A stretch of 64,000 nt of DNA from Methyloceanibacter superfactus (GCF_001723305.1 NZ_LPWF01000025.1:62001-126000); one strand, 5' to 3'; counted from the first letter of the stretch, positions 9,836 through 19,276 are shown. Notes: generated by a model from the sequence alone, not told the origin. Made by a program: numbers and translations.

Positions 9836-10482
9836 GCCGGGTTCTCGTCATCGACGATCATCCGATTGTCTTGCAGGGGTGCCGTCAGCTTTTGGAGGAT
9901 GTGGGGGTAGAAGATATCGTGCAGGCGCAAAGCCTCGCCGACGGCTTTCGCATTTATCGCACGCAAAAGCCGGACGTGATCATCGTCGATCTCGCCATGC
10001 GCACGGGGGCGCTCGGCGGCCTATCCTTCATCCGCCGGCTTCGCCTGCACGATCAGCAGACGCCGATCCTGGTCTTCACCATGCATTCCGATCCGGTCAT
10101 CGTCTCGCGCGCGCTCGAGGTCGGCGCGACCGGATACGTGCTTAAGGACACTCCGCCGGAAGAGGTGCAGAAGGCGTTCCAACGGGTACGCGACAACCGG
10201 CCCTATCTCAGTCACGACCTCGCCTCGGAAGTTGCCTTCATGGAGGCGCGTGGCACCACCAATCCGCTGCGCCGCATGACGGTGCGCGAGCTACAGACGC
10301 TGGCGCTCGTGGCCGAGGGGAAGCCCTACGGCGTCATCGCCGAGCATCTGCATGTGAGCTACAAGACGGTGGCGAACACCTGCACGCAGTTGAAGGCCAA
10401 GCTCGGCGTCCGCACGCTGCCGGAGTTGATGCGAATCGCCATCCAGCATTTGCCGTCCGCCTCCGGCAAGCCCCAGCGCTAG
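9832..10482 (+). CDS. NarL/LuxR-family response regulator (MxaX/FlhR-like)
   Basis: This 216-residue cytoplasmic regulator is the partner of the upstream kinase. The receiver domain has the acidic pair Asp8-Asp9, the phosphorylation site Asp53 (VIIVDLAM), the conserved Thr in VFTMHSD and Lys in YVLKDTPPEE. The C-terminal domain is a LuxR-type helix-turn-helix (MTVRELQTLALVAEGKPYGV, then SYKTVANTCTQLKAKLGVRT). The four-base overlap with the kinase indicates an operon. It probably binds sites upstream of the xoxF genes, where repeated TTGGCAA elements occur, but the sequence does not prove this. Confidence 0.87.
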   Translation: MSRVLVIDDHPIVLQGCRQLLEDVGVEDIVQAQSLADGFRIYRTQKPDVIIVDLAMRTGALGGLSFIRRLRLHDQQTPILVFTMHSDPVIVSRALEVGATGYVLKDTPPEEVQKAFQRVRDNRPYLSHDLASEVAFMEARGTTNPLRRMTVRELQTLALVAEGKPYGVIAEHLHVSYKTVANTCTQLKAKLGVRTLPELMRIAIQHLPSASGKPQR

Positions 10483-10872
10483 GCTCCCGCATGCGTGCCG
10501 TCGGCGCGGGCCTATCGACGCTGCTTAATCATCCAGCTGTGACCAGCAGATTTGACTCCCGCGAGTCGGCGGCTTGGCAAACACGCGGGCGTGACTCGGC
10601 AATGATTTGGATGCCATTTTCCAATCAGAATGGCGAAAAGCAAAAGCAACTCCTGCGTTAGGTTTCAAGCCTCGGATGTCACGGCGTGTCATCGGAGGAC
10701 TCGCGAACGCGGGGCAAAACCTCGCCGAGAATAGACCTCCCATTTCACCGTGACGACCGAGAAGCTTGCCCGGGCGAGGGAGGCTTTCTTGGCGCCACGC
10801 CGAGAACGCCGTCTCCCCGGCAATGAAAGCTCGGCCTTCGGTGACTGAGTCGCTAGGGAGAGGAGAAGGACT
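10483..10872 (+). promoter_or_regulatory. xoxF1 upstream region with paired TTGGCAA-like direct repeats
   Basis: The 390-base gap before xoxF1 has no gene. TTGGCAA at 10574-10580 and TCGGCAA at 10596-10602 lie 22 bases apart, about two helical turns. The same pair at the same spacing occurs upstream of xoxF2. The last 30 bases (gagtcgctagggagaggaga and on to the ATG) are nearly identical to the xoxF2 leader and contain a strong ribosome-binding site GGAGAGGAG. The region is the likely promoter and operator of xoxF1. Confidence 0.5.
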
Positions 10873-12758
10873 ATGAAAATTAGTTCGGTGTTTTGGCCGG
10901 GACCGTCGTCGCCGTGACGATGGGTCTTTCCGGTCAGGCGATGGCTGGCTCGGACGAGGAGCAGCTGAAACGCATGGCGGATCCCGATCAGTGGCCTGCC
11001 CCTGGTCGCGACTTCGCGCTCACGCGCCATAGCAAGCTCGCCGACATCAACACGAAGAACGTCAACAAGCTCCAGGTTGCTTGGCTGCAAGGCACGAACG
11101 CCCTTCGCGGTCATGAGGGTCAGCCGCTTGTGATCAAGGATGTCGGTGGCAAGACCATGCTGTTCATGGTTTCTGGTTGCCCGTCCATGTCCAACTGTAA
11201 CGTGGTTCAGGCTCTCGATCTGACGGATCCTGACAACCCGAAGCAGGTTTGGTCCTACGTGAAGAAGACCGATCGTGACGAGTCGGCTGTGCCGCGCGCT
11301 TGCTGCGACACCGTCAACCGCGGCGGCTCCTATGCCGACGGCAAGTTCGTGTATGGCACGCTCGACGGTTTCGTGATCGCCCTCGATGGTCAGACCGGCA
11401 AGGAAGTCTGGGTCGTCAAGCATGCCTATCCTGAGAAGGGCGAGACCATCACCCCCGCGCCTTTGATCGCCGACGACAAGGTGTTCATCGGCTTCGGCGG
11501 CAGCGAGTTCGCCGCGCGCGGCCGCGTGGTGGCTTACAACCTCAAGGACGGTTCGGTGGATTGGACGTGCCACACGACCGGTTCCGACAAGGATGTGTGC
11601 CTGACGCCTGAGACCAATAAGGCCAATCCGCATTACGGCACGGCTGGACAGAATCTCGGCATCAAGACCTTCCCGGGCGAGGACTGGAAGATCGGTGGCG
11701 GCACGGCGTGGGGCTGGTACTCCTACGACCCCGACACCAAGCTGGTCTACTACACGACGGCCAACCCCGGTCTGTGGAGCCCGGCCTATCGCTGCCCCAA
11801 CAAGACCCACGAAGAGTGCAATGCCGGCGAGTTCGACAACAAGTGGACGCTCAGCATGTTCGCCCGCAAGATCGAAACCGGCGAGGCGGTCTGGGTCTAT
11901 CAGCTGACTCCGTTCGATCAGTGGGACTATGACGGCATCAACGAGAACATCATCACCGAGATGGAAGTCGACGGTAAGAAGCGGAAGGTTCTCTCCCACT
12001 TTGACCGCAACGGCTTCGCCTATGTGATGGATGCCGCCGACGGCACGCTGCTCCGCGCCACGAAATACGTGACCACGGACTGGGCCGAGAAGATCGACAT
12101 GAAGACGGGCCGTCCGGTGAAGGTGCGCGAGCATTCGCCGCTGGAAGTCGGCCGCAACGTCTCTGCCTGCCCGTCGGCGATGGGCGGCAAGGACCAGCAG
12201 CCCGCCTCGGTCGATCCCAAGGAGCCGAACCTGTTCTATGTGCCCACCAACAACTGGTGCATGGAGCTGGAGCCCCAGGAGCGCACGCACACGAACCAGG
12301 GCACCGTCTACGTGTTCGCCAACGTGTACATGTATCCTGAGAAGCCCGGCATCACCGGCAAGATTAAGAAGTACGATGTCTTGTCCGGCAAGACGGTGTG
12401 GGAGATTCCGGATCCGTTCCCGAACTGGGGCGGAACCATGGTCACCGATGGCGGCCTAATGTTCTACGGCAGCCTCGGCGGTGACTTCCGCGCGGTCGAC
12501 CGGAACTCCGGCAAGATCCTGTGGAGCCGCAAGCTGGGTTCCGGCATCATCGGCAACCCGATTACTTACAAAGTCGGCGACAAGCAGTATATCGGCGTCT
12601 ACTCGGGCATTGGCGGCTGGATCGGTCTTCCGGTCACTGCTGGCCTGGACCTGAACGACAAGTTCGGTGCTATCGGCGCCACGGCGATGACGAAGGCTGC
12701 TGGCCTAAATCACATCCCGCAGGGCGGTGAGCTGAACGTCTTCCGCATCTACGAGTAG
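10873..12758 (+). CDS. xoxF1: Lanthanide-dependent methanol dehydrogenase XoxF, copy 1 (frameshift in signal peptide)
   Basis: XoxF is a periplasmic PQQ quinoprotein that oxidises methanol and passes electrons to cytochrome XoxG. The protein has the eight-bladed propeller, adjacent cysteines in RACCDTVNRG that contact PQQ, GGGTAWGWYSYDP, and DQWDYDGINE, whose second aspartate two residues after the catalytic one is the lanthanide ligand that separates XoxF from calcium-type MxaF (Ala there). A start at ATG 10873 is supported by the ribosome site and by homology to the second copy, but the frame is lost within the signal peptide; one extra T in the TTTT run near 10892 gives MKISSVFLAGTVVAVTMGLS. 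A terminator follows at 12785. Confidence 0.92.
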
Positions 12759-12784
12759 AGTGGACGCGAATACCAGGCGATCAG

Positions 12785-12818
12785 ACGCCCGATGCCAACT
12801 GGCATCGGGCGTTTTTTC
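12785..12818 (+). terminator. Rho-independent terminator after xoxF1
   Basis: Arms acgcccgatgcc and ggcatcgggcgt form a perfect 12-base-pair stem around the loop AACT and are followed by a run of T. It separates xoxF1 transcription from xoxF2. Confidence 0.92.
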
Positions 12819-13456
12819 TTGCCGTGATTTTGGGGCAGGGGGAGCCCGCCGAGGCGCCAGCCGCGCCCGCACGCATGCCTGCCCCGGCGCCGCCGTGAAT
12901 CGTTCAGTATTCACATGTTCGCTGTTTCGTCCCGATGCGATGAGTTGAGACACTGGATCAACTTAACGGTGCGCTGCACACAAACTACCTGCGAAACTGC
13001 CTTGACACTTTGATTGAACACGCCGCGCTATTGATGCAGTGCAGCGAAGCGCAATGGCATTTGGCAGATTTCATTGCCGCGAGCACTTTTCACTTGCAAA
13101 GCCATTACATTTGGCAATTATGAGCGGGCAGCTTGGCAATGTGTGGGACGCACGTTTCCATAAACAAAGCGGAACGACCGTGTCGCGCTCTACGCTAGGC
13201 TGAGTTTCCTCGTGAGGTGTCACCGCGTGATGTGTTCATCGGAGAACCCGCCGCCAGGAGCGGGCGCGAGGCGTACCAAATTGCTTCGGCGCATTCGGGC
13301 AGCCTCCAATTTCCACACCTACAGTGACAGCTTGAAAACTTGCAAGGGCACGGTGCTCTCTTGGCATTTCGCCCAAGGGTGAAACGTTTCTAAGCAAAAA
13401 CAGAATAGCTCAGTTTTCGTTCGGTGAATTGAGTAGCTAGGGAGAGGAGAAAGACT
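12819..13456 (+). promoter_or_regulatory. xoxF2 upstream region with TTGGCAA direct repeats
   Basis: This gap of about 640 bases contains no gene. TTGGCA occurs at 13061, TTGGCAA at 13111-13117 and TTGGCAA at 13133-13139; the last two are 22 bases apart, exactly as upstream of xoxF1. A TTGACA at 13002-13007 could be a -35 element, but no good -10 box follows. The DNA here is richer in A and T than the coding regions. The final leader before the ATG at 13457 (gctagggagaggagaaagac) matches that of xoxF1. These features suggest shared control of both genes. Confidence 0.5.
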
Positions 13457-15343
13457 ATGAAAATGAAGTTTGGTGTTCTGGCTGGAACCCTCGTCGCAGT
13501 GACGATGGGTCTTTCCGGCCAGGCGATGGCAAACTCCGACGACGAGCAGCTGAAGCGTATGGCTGATCCTGACCAGTGGCCTGCCCCTGGTCGTGATTTC
13601 GCCCTGACGCGCCACAGCTCGCTCGCCGACATCACCACGAAGAATGTGAACAAGCTGCAGATGGCTTGGCTGCAGGGCACGAACGCCCTTCGCGGTCATG
13701 AGGGTCAGCCGCTTGTGATCAAGGACGTCGGTGGCAAGACCATGCTGTTCATGGTTTCTGGTTGCCCGTCCATGTCCAACTGTAACGTGGTTCAGGCTCT
13801 TGATCTGACGGATCCTGACAACCCGAAGCAGGTTTGGTCCTACGTGAAGAAGACCGACCGTGACGAGTCGGCTGTGCCGCGCGCTTGCTGCGACACCGTC
13901 AACCGTGGCGGCTCCTATGCCGACGGCAAGTTCGTGTATGGCACTCTCGACGGTTTCGTGATTGCCCTCGATGGCCAGACCGGCAAGGAAGTCTGGGTCG
14001 TCAAGTACGCTTACCCTGAGAAGGGCGAGACCATCACCCCCGCTCCGTTGATCGCCGACGACAAGGTGTTCATGGGCTTCGGTGGCGATGAGTTCGCCGC
14101 TCGCGGTCGCGTTGCTGCCTTCAATCTGAAGGACGGCTCCGAGGCTTGGGTTTGCCATTCGACGGGTACTGACGCCGACGTTTGCCTCACCTCTGAGACG
14201 AACAAGGCCAACCCGCAGTTCGGCAAGGCCGGCGAAGATCTTGGTGTCAAGACCTTCCCGGGCGAGGACTGGAAGATCGGTGGCGGTGCTGCTTGGGGTT
14301 GGTATTCTTATGATCCCGAGCTGAAGCTGGTGTACTACTCGACCGGTAACCCCGGTCTGTGGAGCCCCTCCTATCGTTGCCCCGACAAGACCCATGAGGA
14401 ATGCAACACTGGTGCATTCGACAACAAGTGGTCGATGACCATCTTCGCTCGCAAGATCGAGAATGGTGAGGCTGTCTTCGCTTATCAGATGACGCCTTTC
14501 GATCAGTGGGACTATGACGGCATCAACGAGAACATTCTTTCCGACATGGATATTGACGGTAAGAAGGTGAAGGCCCTCACCCACTTCGACCGTAACGGCT
14601 TTGCCTATGTCATGGATCGTACCGACGGTACCCTTCTCCGCGCCACGAAATACGTGACGACGGACTGGGCCGAGAAGGTCGACATGAAGACTGGCCGCCC
14701 GGTTAAGGTGCGTGATCATTCTCCGCTCGAAGTTGGCCGCAACGTCTCTGCCTGCCCGTCTGCGATGGGTGGCAAGGACCAGCAGCCTGGTGCGGTTGAT
14801 CCCAAGGAGCCGAACCTGTTCTACATGCCCACCAACAACTGGTGCATGGAACTGGAGCCCCAGGAGCGCACGCACACGAACCAGGGCACGGTTTACGTGT
14901 TCGCGAACGTGTACATGTATCCTGAGAAGCCTGGCACGACCGGCAAGATCAAGAAGTACGACGTCTTGTCTGGTAAGACCCTCTGGGAGATCCCGGATCC
15001 GTACCCGAACTGGGGCGGCACCATGGTCACCGACGGTGGTCTGATGTTCTATGGCTCGCTTGGTGGTGACTTCCGCGCGGTCGACCGGAATTCCGGTAAG
15101 GTCCTGTGGAGCCGCAAGCTTGGTTCGGGCATCATCGGCAACCCGATCACCTACAAGGTCGGTGGCAAGCAGTATGTTGGTGTCTACTCGGGCATCGGCG
15201 GCTGGATCGGTCTTCCGGTCACTGCTGGTCTGGACCTGAACGACAAGTTCGGTGCTATCGGCGCCACGGCTATGACGAAGGCTGCTGGCCTGAATCATAT
15301 CCCGCAGGGCGGTGAGCTGAACGTCTTCCGCATCTACGAGTAA
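13457..15343 (+). CDS. xoxF2: Lanthanide-dependent methanol dehydrogenase XoxF, copy 2
   Basis: This is the intact second copy, 628 residues, with signal peptide MKMKFGVLAGTLVAVTMGLS cleaved near QAMA-NS. The vicinal pair Cys144-Cys145, the catalytic Asp352 and the lanthanide ligand Asp354 (DQWDYDGINE) are all present. It works in the periplasm as a PQQ enzyme for methanol, and many XoxF enzymes also oxidise formaldehyde. Codon use differs from copy 1: many codons end in T here where copy 1 has C or G, as often seen in very highly expressed genes. The 5' and 3' parts are almost identical in DNA to copy 1 while the middle is diverged, which points to gene conversion. It has its own promoter region and terminator. 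Confidence 0.95.
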   Translation: MKMKFGVLAGTLVAVTMGLSGQAMANSDDEQLKRMADPDQWPAPGRDFALTRHSSLADITTKNVNKLQMAWLQGTNALRGHEGQPLVIKDVGGKTMLFMVSGCPSMSNCNVVQALDLTDPDNPKQVWSYVKKTDRDESAVPRACCDTVNRGGSYADGKFVYGTLDGFVIALDGQTGKEVWVVKYAYPEKGETITPAPLIADDKVFMGFGGDEFAARGRVAAFNLKDGSEAWVCHSTGTDADVCLTSETNKANPQFGKAGEDLGVKTFPGEDWKIGGGAAWGWYSYDPELKLVYYSTGNPGLWSPSYRCPDKTHEECNTGAFDNKWSMTIFARKIENGEAVFAYQMTPFDQWDYDGINENILSDMDIDGKKVKALTHFDRNGFAYVMDRTDGTLLRATKYVTTDWAEKVDMKTGRPVKVRDHSPLEVGRNVSACPSAMGGKDQQPGAVDPKEPNLFYMPTNNWCMELEPQERTHTNQGTVYVFANVYMYPEKPGTTGKIKKYDVLSGKTLWEIPDPYPNWGGTMVTDGGLMFYGSLGGDFRAVDRNSGKVLWSRKLGSGIIGNPITYKVGGKQYVGVYSGIGGWIGLPVTAGLDLNDKFGAIGATAMTKAAGLNHIPQGGELNVFRIYE

Positions 15344-15367
15344 TCGTCGCGGAAACGTGAGATTAAC

Positions 15368-15404
15368 GGCGTCCGATGCCCTTGCGGCATCGGGCGCCTT
15401 TTCC
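15368..15404 (+). terminator. Rho-independent terminator after xoxF2
   Basis: The arms ggcgtccgatgcc and ggcatcgggcgcc pair around CTTGC with one mismatch and are followed by TTTTCC. The hairpin closely resembles the one after xoxF1, another sign of tandem duplication. Confidence 0.88.
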
Positions 15405-15501
15405 TTATATAACGCTAGAAGATTAGGCACCCAGGCGGGTTTTGGCCGGTAGATCTAGTTTCTAGCGTTCGTGCCCGCCGCTAGCAAAGCGATGTAGGCC
15501 C

Positions 15502-17322
15502 GTGTCCTCCCCCCATCAGATGATCCTCACGGCCTTGGCCGTCTGCCTTCTTGCTGTCGGCAGCTCGGCCGGATTGGCCGCCGAAAAGAAGTCCATTCAG
15601 CGCGACCTCAACAAGACATATGAGGAGCTGACCCCCAGCGAGCACATTGCCGTCCGGGCCGCCGCCAAGGCGGCCTATAAGGGCAAGAAGCTCAAAGTGC
15701 TCAATGTCTGTGCCGATCCCGGCAACATGCCGCTCTCGAGCATCCAGAGAGAGGGCTTTCAGAACAAGCTCGCCGAGCTTCTCGCCAAGGCCACGGCGCC
15801 CGCATCAACTTCCATTGGCAGCCCTTTATCGAGCGCGGCCTGACCCGCTCGGTGTTCGACGAGCATATGTGCGACGTGATGTTCGACATCCCCGCCGGCT
15901 ACGAGCGCCTGCTGACCACCGTGCCGGTCTACAAGACCCCCTATGTGATGGTGTATCGCAACGACAAGGGGCTCGAGCTCACCGGCCTCGACGATCCCAA
16001 GCTGAAGGATCTCAAGATCGGCGTGTTCCAGACCTCGGGCGTGCGCGCGGCGCTCGCCAAGCGTGGCATCGTCGACAATGTCGAACTTCAGTTGCAGACC
16101 CATGACGGCGATCTCGTGCCGGAGAATCAGCCTGGTATGTCATCCAGCGCATGCTCGACGGCGAGCTCGACGTGGCCGCCGTGTTCGGCCCCTTCGCCGG
16201 CTGGGTGAAGACCATGAAGAACGAGCCCGTCACCATCCAGCCGATCAATCTCGACGACGATACCGTGCCGCTCGAGTTCGAGCTCGCGGTCGGCGTGCGC
16301 CAGACGGACGCCTTCCTCAAATATCTTCTCGACTTCGCGCTCGAGGATCATGCCGAGGATGTCGAGAAGATCCTGAGGGATTACGGTGTGCCGCTCGTCC
16401 AGTGCAGCCGCTGCGTGGTCGCCGGTGACCTGCCGGCCCATGGCAGCTACATCAAGCTCGCCGACCAGAAGTTCGAGGCGCGTCCCGACCTTGCGTCTCC
16501 CGACCAGGTGGTCACGCAAGAGAAGCTCGAAGCATGGCTCGCTGACGGCGCGATCCGCAGCAGGAGCTGAGCAACGCGCTGATCGGCAACGACCCGGAGC
16601 GCATCAAGTTTCTCGTCAGCAAGGGCGCGGACGCCAACAAGCCCGACCTGCAGGGCTGGACGCCGTTGACCAGCGCCGCGCGCCAGCGTCACGACAAGAC
16701 GGTCAAGCTGCTCATCGATCTGGGCGCCGATCCGAACAAGGCCGACGGCAACGGCATGACGCCGCTCGCCGCCGCGCTGATGCGCGATCATGTGCCGACG
16801 CTCGAGGTGCTCATCGCCAATGACGCCGATCTCGAAGTGCCGGGCCAGCAAGGCTTCCGGCCCCTGGCGCTGGCCATCGCCGAGAAGAAATACGAGGCGG
16901 CCAGGGCGCTGATGAAGGGCGGGGCCGATGTCAGCATCTCCTCCGGCACCGAGGGCCTGACGCCGCTGATGGTCGTCGCCGCGCAGACCGGTCCGGCGGA
17001 GGGTTCGATCTTTCTGCCCGGCAGCACGCGCCCGACCGACATCGCCAAGGACCTCATCGCCGGCGGCGCCGACATCGACGCCCAGGCCCATAACGGCATG
17101 ACGGCGCTGATGATCGCGGCGGCCAACAACAGCGCGCCGATGATCGGTCTGCTGATGGACGCTGGCGCCGACCCGGGGGTCAAGAACGCGCAAGGTCAGA
17201 CCGCCGAGGATGTCGCCAACCTCAACGACAATCAGGAAGCGTCCCAGGCGATCCGCGTGTTGTCTCTGTCCCGCGCGCCGCAAGCCGCGGACGGTGACAG
17301 CGGAGGCACCGCAAAACAGTGA
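15502..17322 (+). CDS. xoxJ: XoxJ-like periplasmic binding protein fused to ankyrin repeats, frameshifted
   Basis: Once three one-base breaks are repaired (near 15793, 16131 and 16550, each loss of a base from a G or C run), this is one protein of about 606 residues. Residues 1-30 are a signal peptide from the GTG start at 15502. The first half matches the MxaJ/XoxJ family of solute-binding-like proteins linked to quinoprotein dehydrogenases (LKVLNVCADPGNMPLSS, then FDEHMCDVMFDIPAGYERLL). The second half contains at least five ankyrin repeats (DLQGWTPLTSAARQRHDKTV, DGNGMTPLAAALMRDHVPTL, AHNGMTALMIAAANNSAPMI). XoxJ probably helps activate or assemble XoxF; the ankyrin part may add protein binding. 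It overlaps the next gene by GTGA. Confidence 0.8.
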
Positions 17323-18160
17323 TCAAATTGATTTCGCAAGGGCTGAAACATGCGGGGGCCACGGCGATAGCCGTGGCTTTCTGTCTCTTGGCGGTCGTTT
17401 CTGCCGACGCGGCGGACTATCCCGACTTTGACGACGCTTCGGTGACGAAGCGGACCGAGCAGGTGATCGCCGAGCGCTCGAAGGATGGCGTGTTCGTCTT
17501 TCACGATCCCAAGCTCAACGCCGATCTCAATCTGGTCTACGAGAAGATCAGGGTCATCCGCGGCATGAAGGGCTATGGCTGGTTCGCCAACGCCATCTTC
17601 CACGATAAGGACGAGCCGAAGAAGCAATACGCCATCGATTTCTGGTTCAAGCCCCAGCGCGACGGCGACAGCCTCGATCTCATCGACATCCGCGTGCAGA
17701 AGGGCCGAAGCGCGAAGGCGACGGCTACATCATGATCACGCGGCTGCCGGTCGCATGGTGGTGGCTGCCGGTGCAGGAGCATCCCGGCGACATGGAGGTC
17801 GTCCGCGCCTGGCATGTGATGAGCGCGATCCACAACTACATCGCCGAGCACAAGAACAAGGACGGCGCGCTTGAGCTGAAAGACGACAAGACCGGCGAGA
17901 CCATCCCACTCGAGTTTGTCGAGATGCACCAGCCGATCCGCTACATCAAGAAGGACGGCGAGTATTTCGCCTGCACGGATTTCCGCAAGGCCGGCACCGA
18001 GAACGAATATTACGACATCGATTTCTGGGTCGATGAGAAGACCGGAAAGCTGACAGTCAGCGACGTGAAGATCCACAAGGTCCCCGTCCTGGAGGACGGG
18101 ATCTGGACCCAGGAGGACCGCTATACCTTCGAGGGCATGGATTTCGAGGTGACCCAATGA
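17319..18160 (+). CDS. Secreted protein of the XoxF cluster with an internal duplication, frameshifted
   Basis: The product, about 280 residues, has a Sec signal peptide ending near SADAADYP. I do not recognise the family. Two halves look alike: QYAIDFWFKPQRDGDSLDLI in the first and YYDIDFWVDEKTGKLTVSDV in the second, each followed by a V/I-x-K motif and an aromatic strand, so the fold is probably duplicated. The frame breaks near 17705; one added G in GGG gives VQKGPKREGDGYIMITRLPV and joins the parts. It starts at a GTG that overlaps the stop of the xoxJ-like gene (GTGA), so it is likely translated with it and acts in the periplasm in methanol oxidation. Confidence 0.6.
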
Positions 18161-18643
18161 CCCCGGTCCGCGGGCTTCTGGGGGCAGCAAAATGACGCAT
18201 TTTTCTCGCCCCGCCCTTGCGCTGCCCGGGATTTGCACTAAGACAACCCTCAAGCTATGGCCCTAAGGCCCAAGAGAGCGCTTCCTTTTTTCCCAAGGGG
18301 GAGGCAAAGCTCCACAAAGCATGGGTTCACGGAGGACAACGCCATCGCGACCGTGAGGCACAATACGGCGAGCCGTTCTGACGGCGGCACAGGCGGGCTG
18401 AGCGACCCTACGCCGGGGTCCAGGCCGGCCGAATTGGCCGTGGGCCCTGCGCCGCAAGGGCGCGCCGAGGGGCGCTTCTTCCCGTGGATATTCAAGGCCA
18501 GACCCCGGCCGGAAGGCTCTTCGCCGCCCAGCGCCCGCCCCATGATTGGGCCGGATTCGTGGGCTCCCGAGGCCGGGGCGCCACCGACTTTTCTGTTCGA
18601 TAAGGCTTAACCAAAACAGCAACTAGGGTAAGGAAACGTAACC
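18161..18643. other. 483-base gap before xoxG without a recognised gene
   Basis: An ORF at 18257-18610 on the plus strand is open for 117 codons, but its Pro/Arg/Ser-rich composition and lack of a ribosome site argue against it. The DNA is very GC-rich and contains nested self-complementary stretches such as aggccggccgaattggcc near 18420. It may hold a long structured leader or the xoxG promoter. I could not match it to a known riboswitch or small RNA. Confidence 0.3.
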
Positions 18644-19213
18644 GTGCGCAAGATCATCACTGGAGTATTCGCGTTCGCAATTGTCCTCGGCATGAGTGCG
18701 GTCGTGTGGGAAGCCCGCGCCGCCGATGAGCCGGCGCAGAGCGAGGAAACGGCTGCCGACGCGGCGGCCGATGCCACCGCCGGCGGCGAGTGCTGCGAGA
18801 AGGGCGACACCACGCCGCCGCTCGAGCTCATCGCCAAGACGCCCAAAGGCGGCCTGCACAATCCTTATAACGACGACGTTGCCGCCATGGAGGAAGAGGG
18901 ACACAAGAAGTATCTCTCCTATAGCTGCAACGGCTGCCATGGCGGCGGCGGTGGCGGTGGCATGTGCCCGCCGCTGACCAACGACGCCTGGGTCTATGGC
19001 GCCGATGACGACACCATCTTCCGCCTGATCGCGCTGGGCTCCGACGAGCTTCAGAAGCAGGGCTATAAGCGGGTCCGCAAAGAGGTTGTGGTCGGCCCGA
19101 TGCCGCCCTTCGGCGGGATCGCCAAGACCTCGGACGAGCTGTGGAAGGTCATCGCCTTCATCCGGGCGAAGAACCCCGACTCCATGAAGCGGGTCAACAC
19201 GCCGTCCCAGTAG
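18644..19213 (+). CDS. xoxG: Cytochrome c of the XoxG/cL type, electron acceptor of XoxF
   Basis: This 189-residue periplasmic cytochrome has a signal peptide (IITGVFAFAIVLGMSAVVWE), an acidic Ala-rich spacer, and a single heme site CNGCH (Cys95, Cys98, His99) with the likely axial ligand Met153 in GPMPPFG. The heme site is followed at once by seven glycines. An extra adjacent Cys pair (GGECCEKGD) lies before the heme domain. It starts with GTG at 18644 after a weak purine-rich stretch (aaggaaac). XoxG accepts single electrons from XoxF and delivers them to the respiratory chain. Family assignment follows from the heme domain and its place in the xoxF cluster. Confidence 0.85.
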   Translation: MRKIITGVFAFAIVLGMSAVVWEARAADEPAQSEETAADAAADATAGGECCEKGDTTPPLELIAKTPKGGLHNPYNDDVAAMEEEGHKKYLSYSCNGCHGGGGGGGMCPPLTNDAWVYGADDDTIFRLIALGSDELQKQGYKRVRKEVVVGPMPPFGGIAKTSDELWKVIAFIRAKNPDSMKRVNTPSQ

Positions 19214-19244
19214 CGGCGACGGACGACCGCGTACACATTGTGAG

Positions 19245-19276
19245 AGCCGCCGGGCCGCAAGGCTTGGCGGCTTTTG
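19245..19276 (+). terminator. Rho-independent terminator after xoxG
   Basis: The arms agccgcc (19245-19251) and ggcggct (19266-19272) form a 7-base-pair stem with further pairing inside the loop, followed by TTTT. The remaining 250 bases to the next gene hold no recognised feature. Confidence 0.7.

Noticed and set aside
13319-15430. 703-residue minus-strand ORF antisense to xoxF2
   Set aside because: It exactly mirrors the highly biased codon use of xoxF2, has no signal or motif, and a matching shadow exists opposite xoxF1. It is a by-product of the codon pattern.
15502-17322. Several separate short genes or a decayed pseudogene in place of one xoxJ-ankyrin gene
   Set aside because: Each break is repaired by one base in a G or C run, and the joined reading keeps family motifs throughout, so one intact gene is more likely.
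18257-18610. 117-residue plus-strand ORF before xoxG
   Set aside because: It lacks a ribosome site, and its Pro, Arg and Ser content matches translated GC-rich non-coding DNA.
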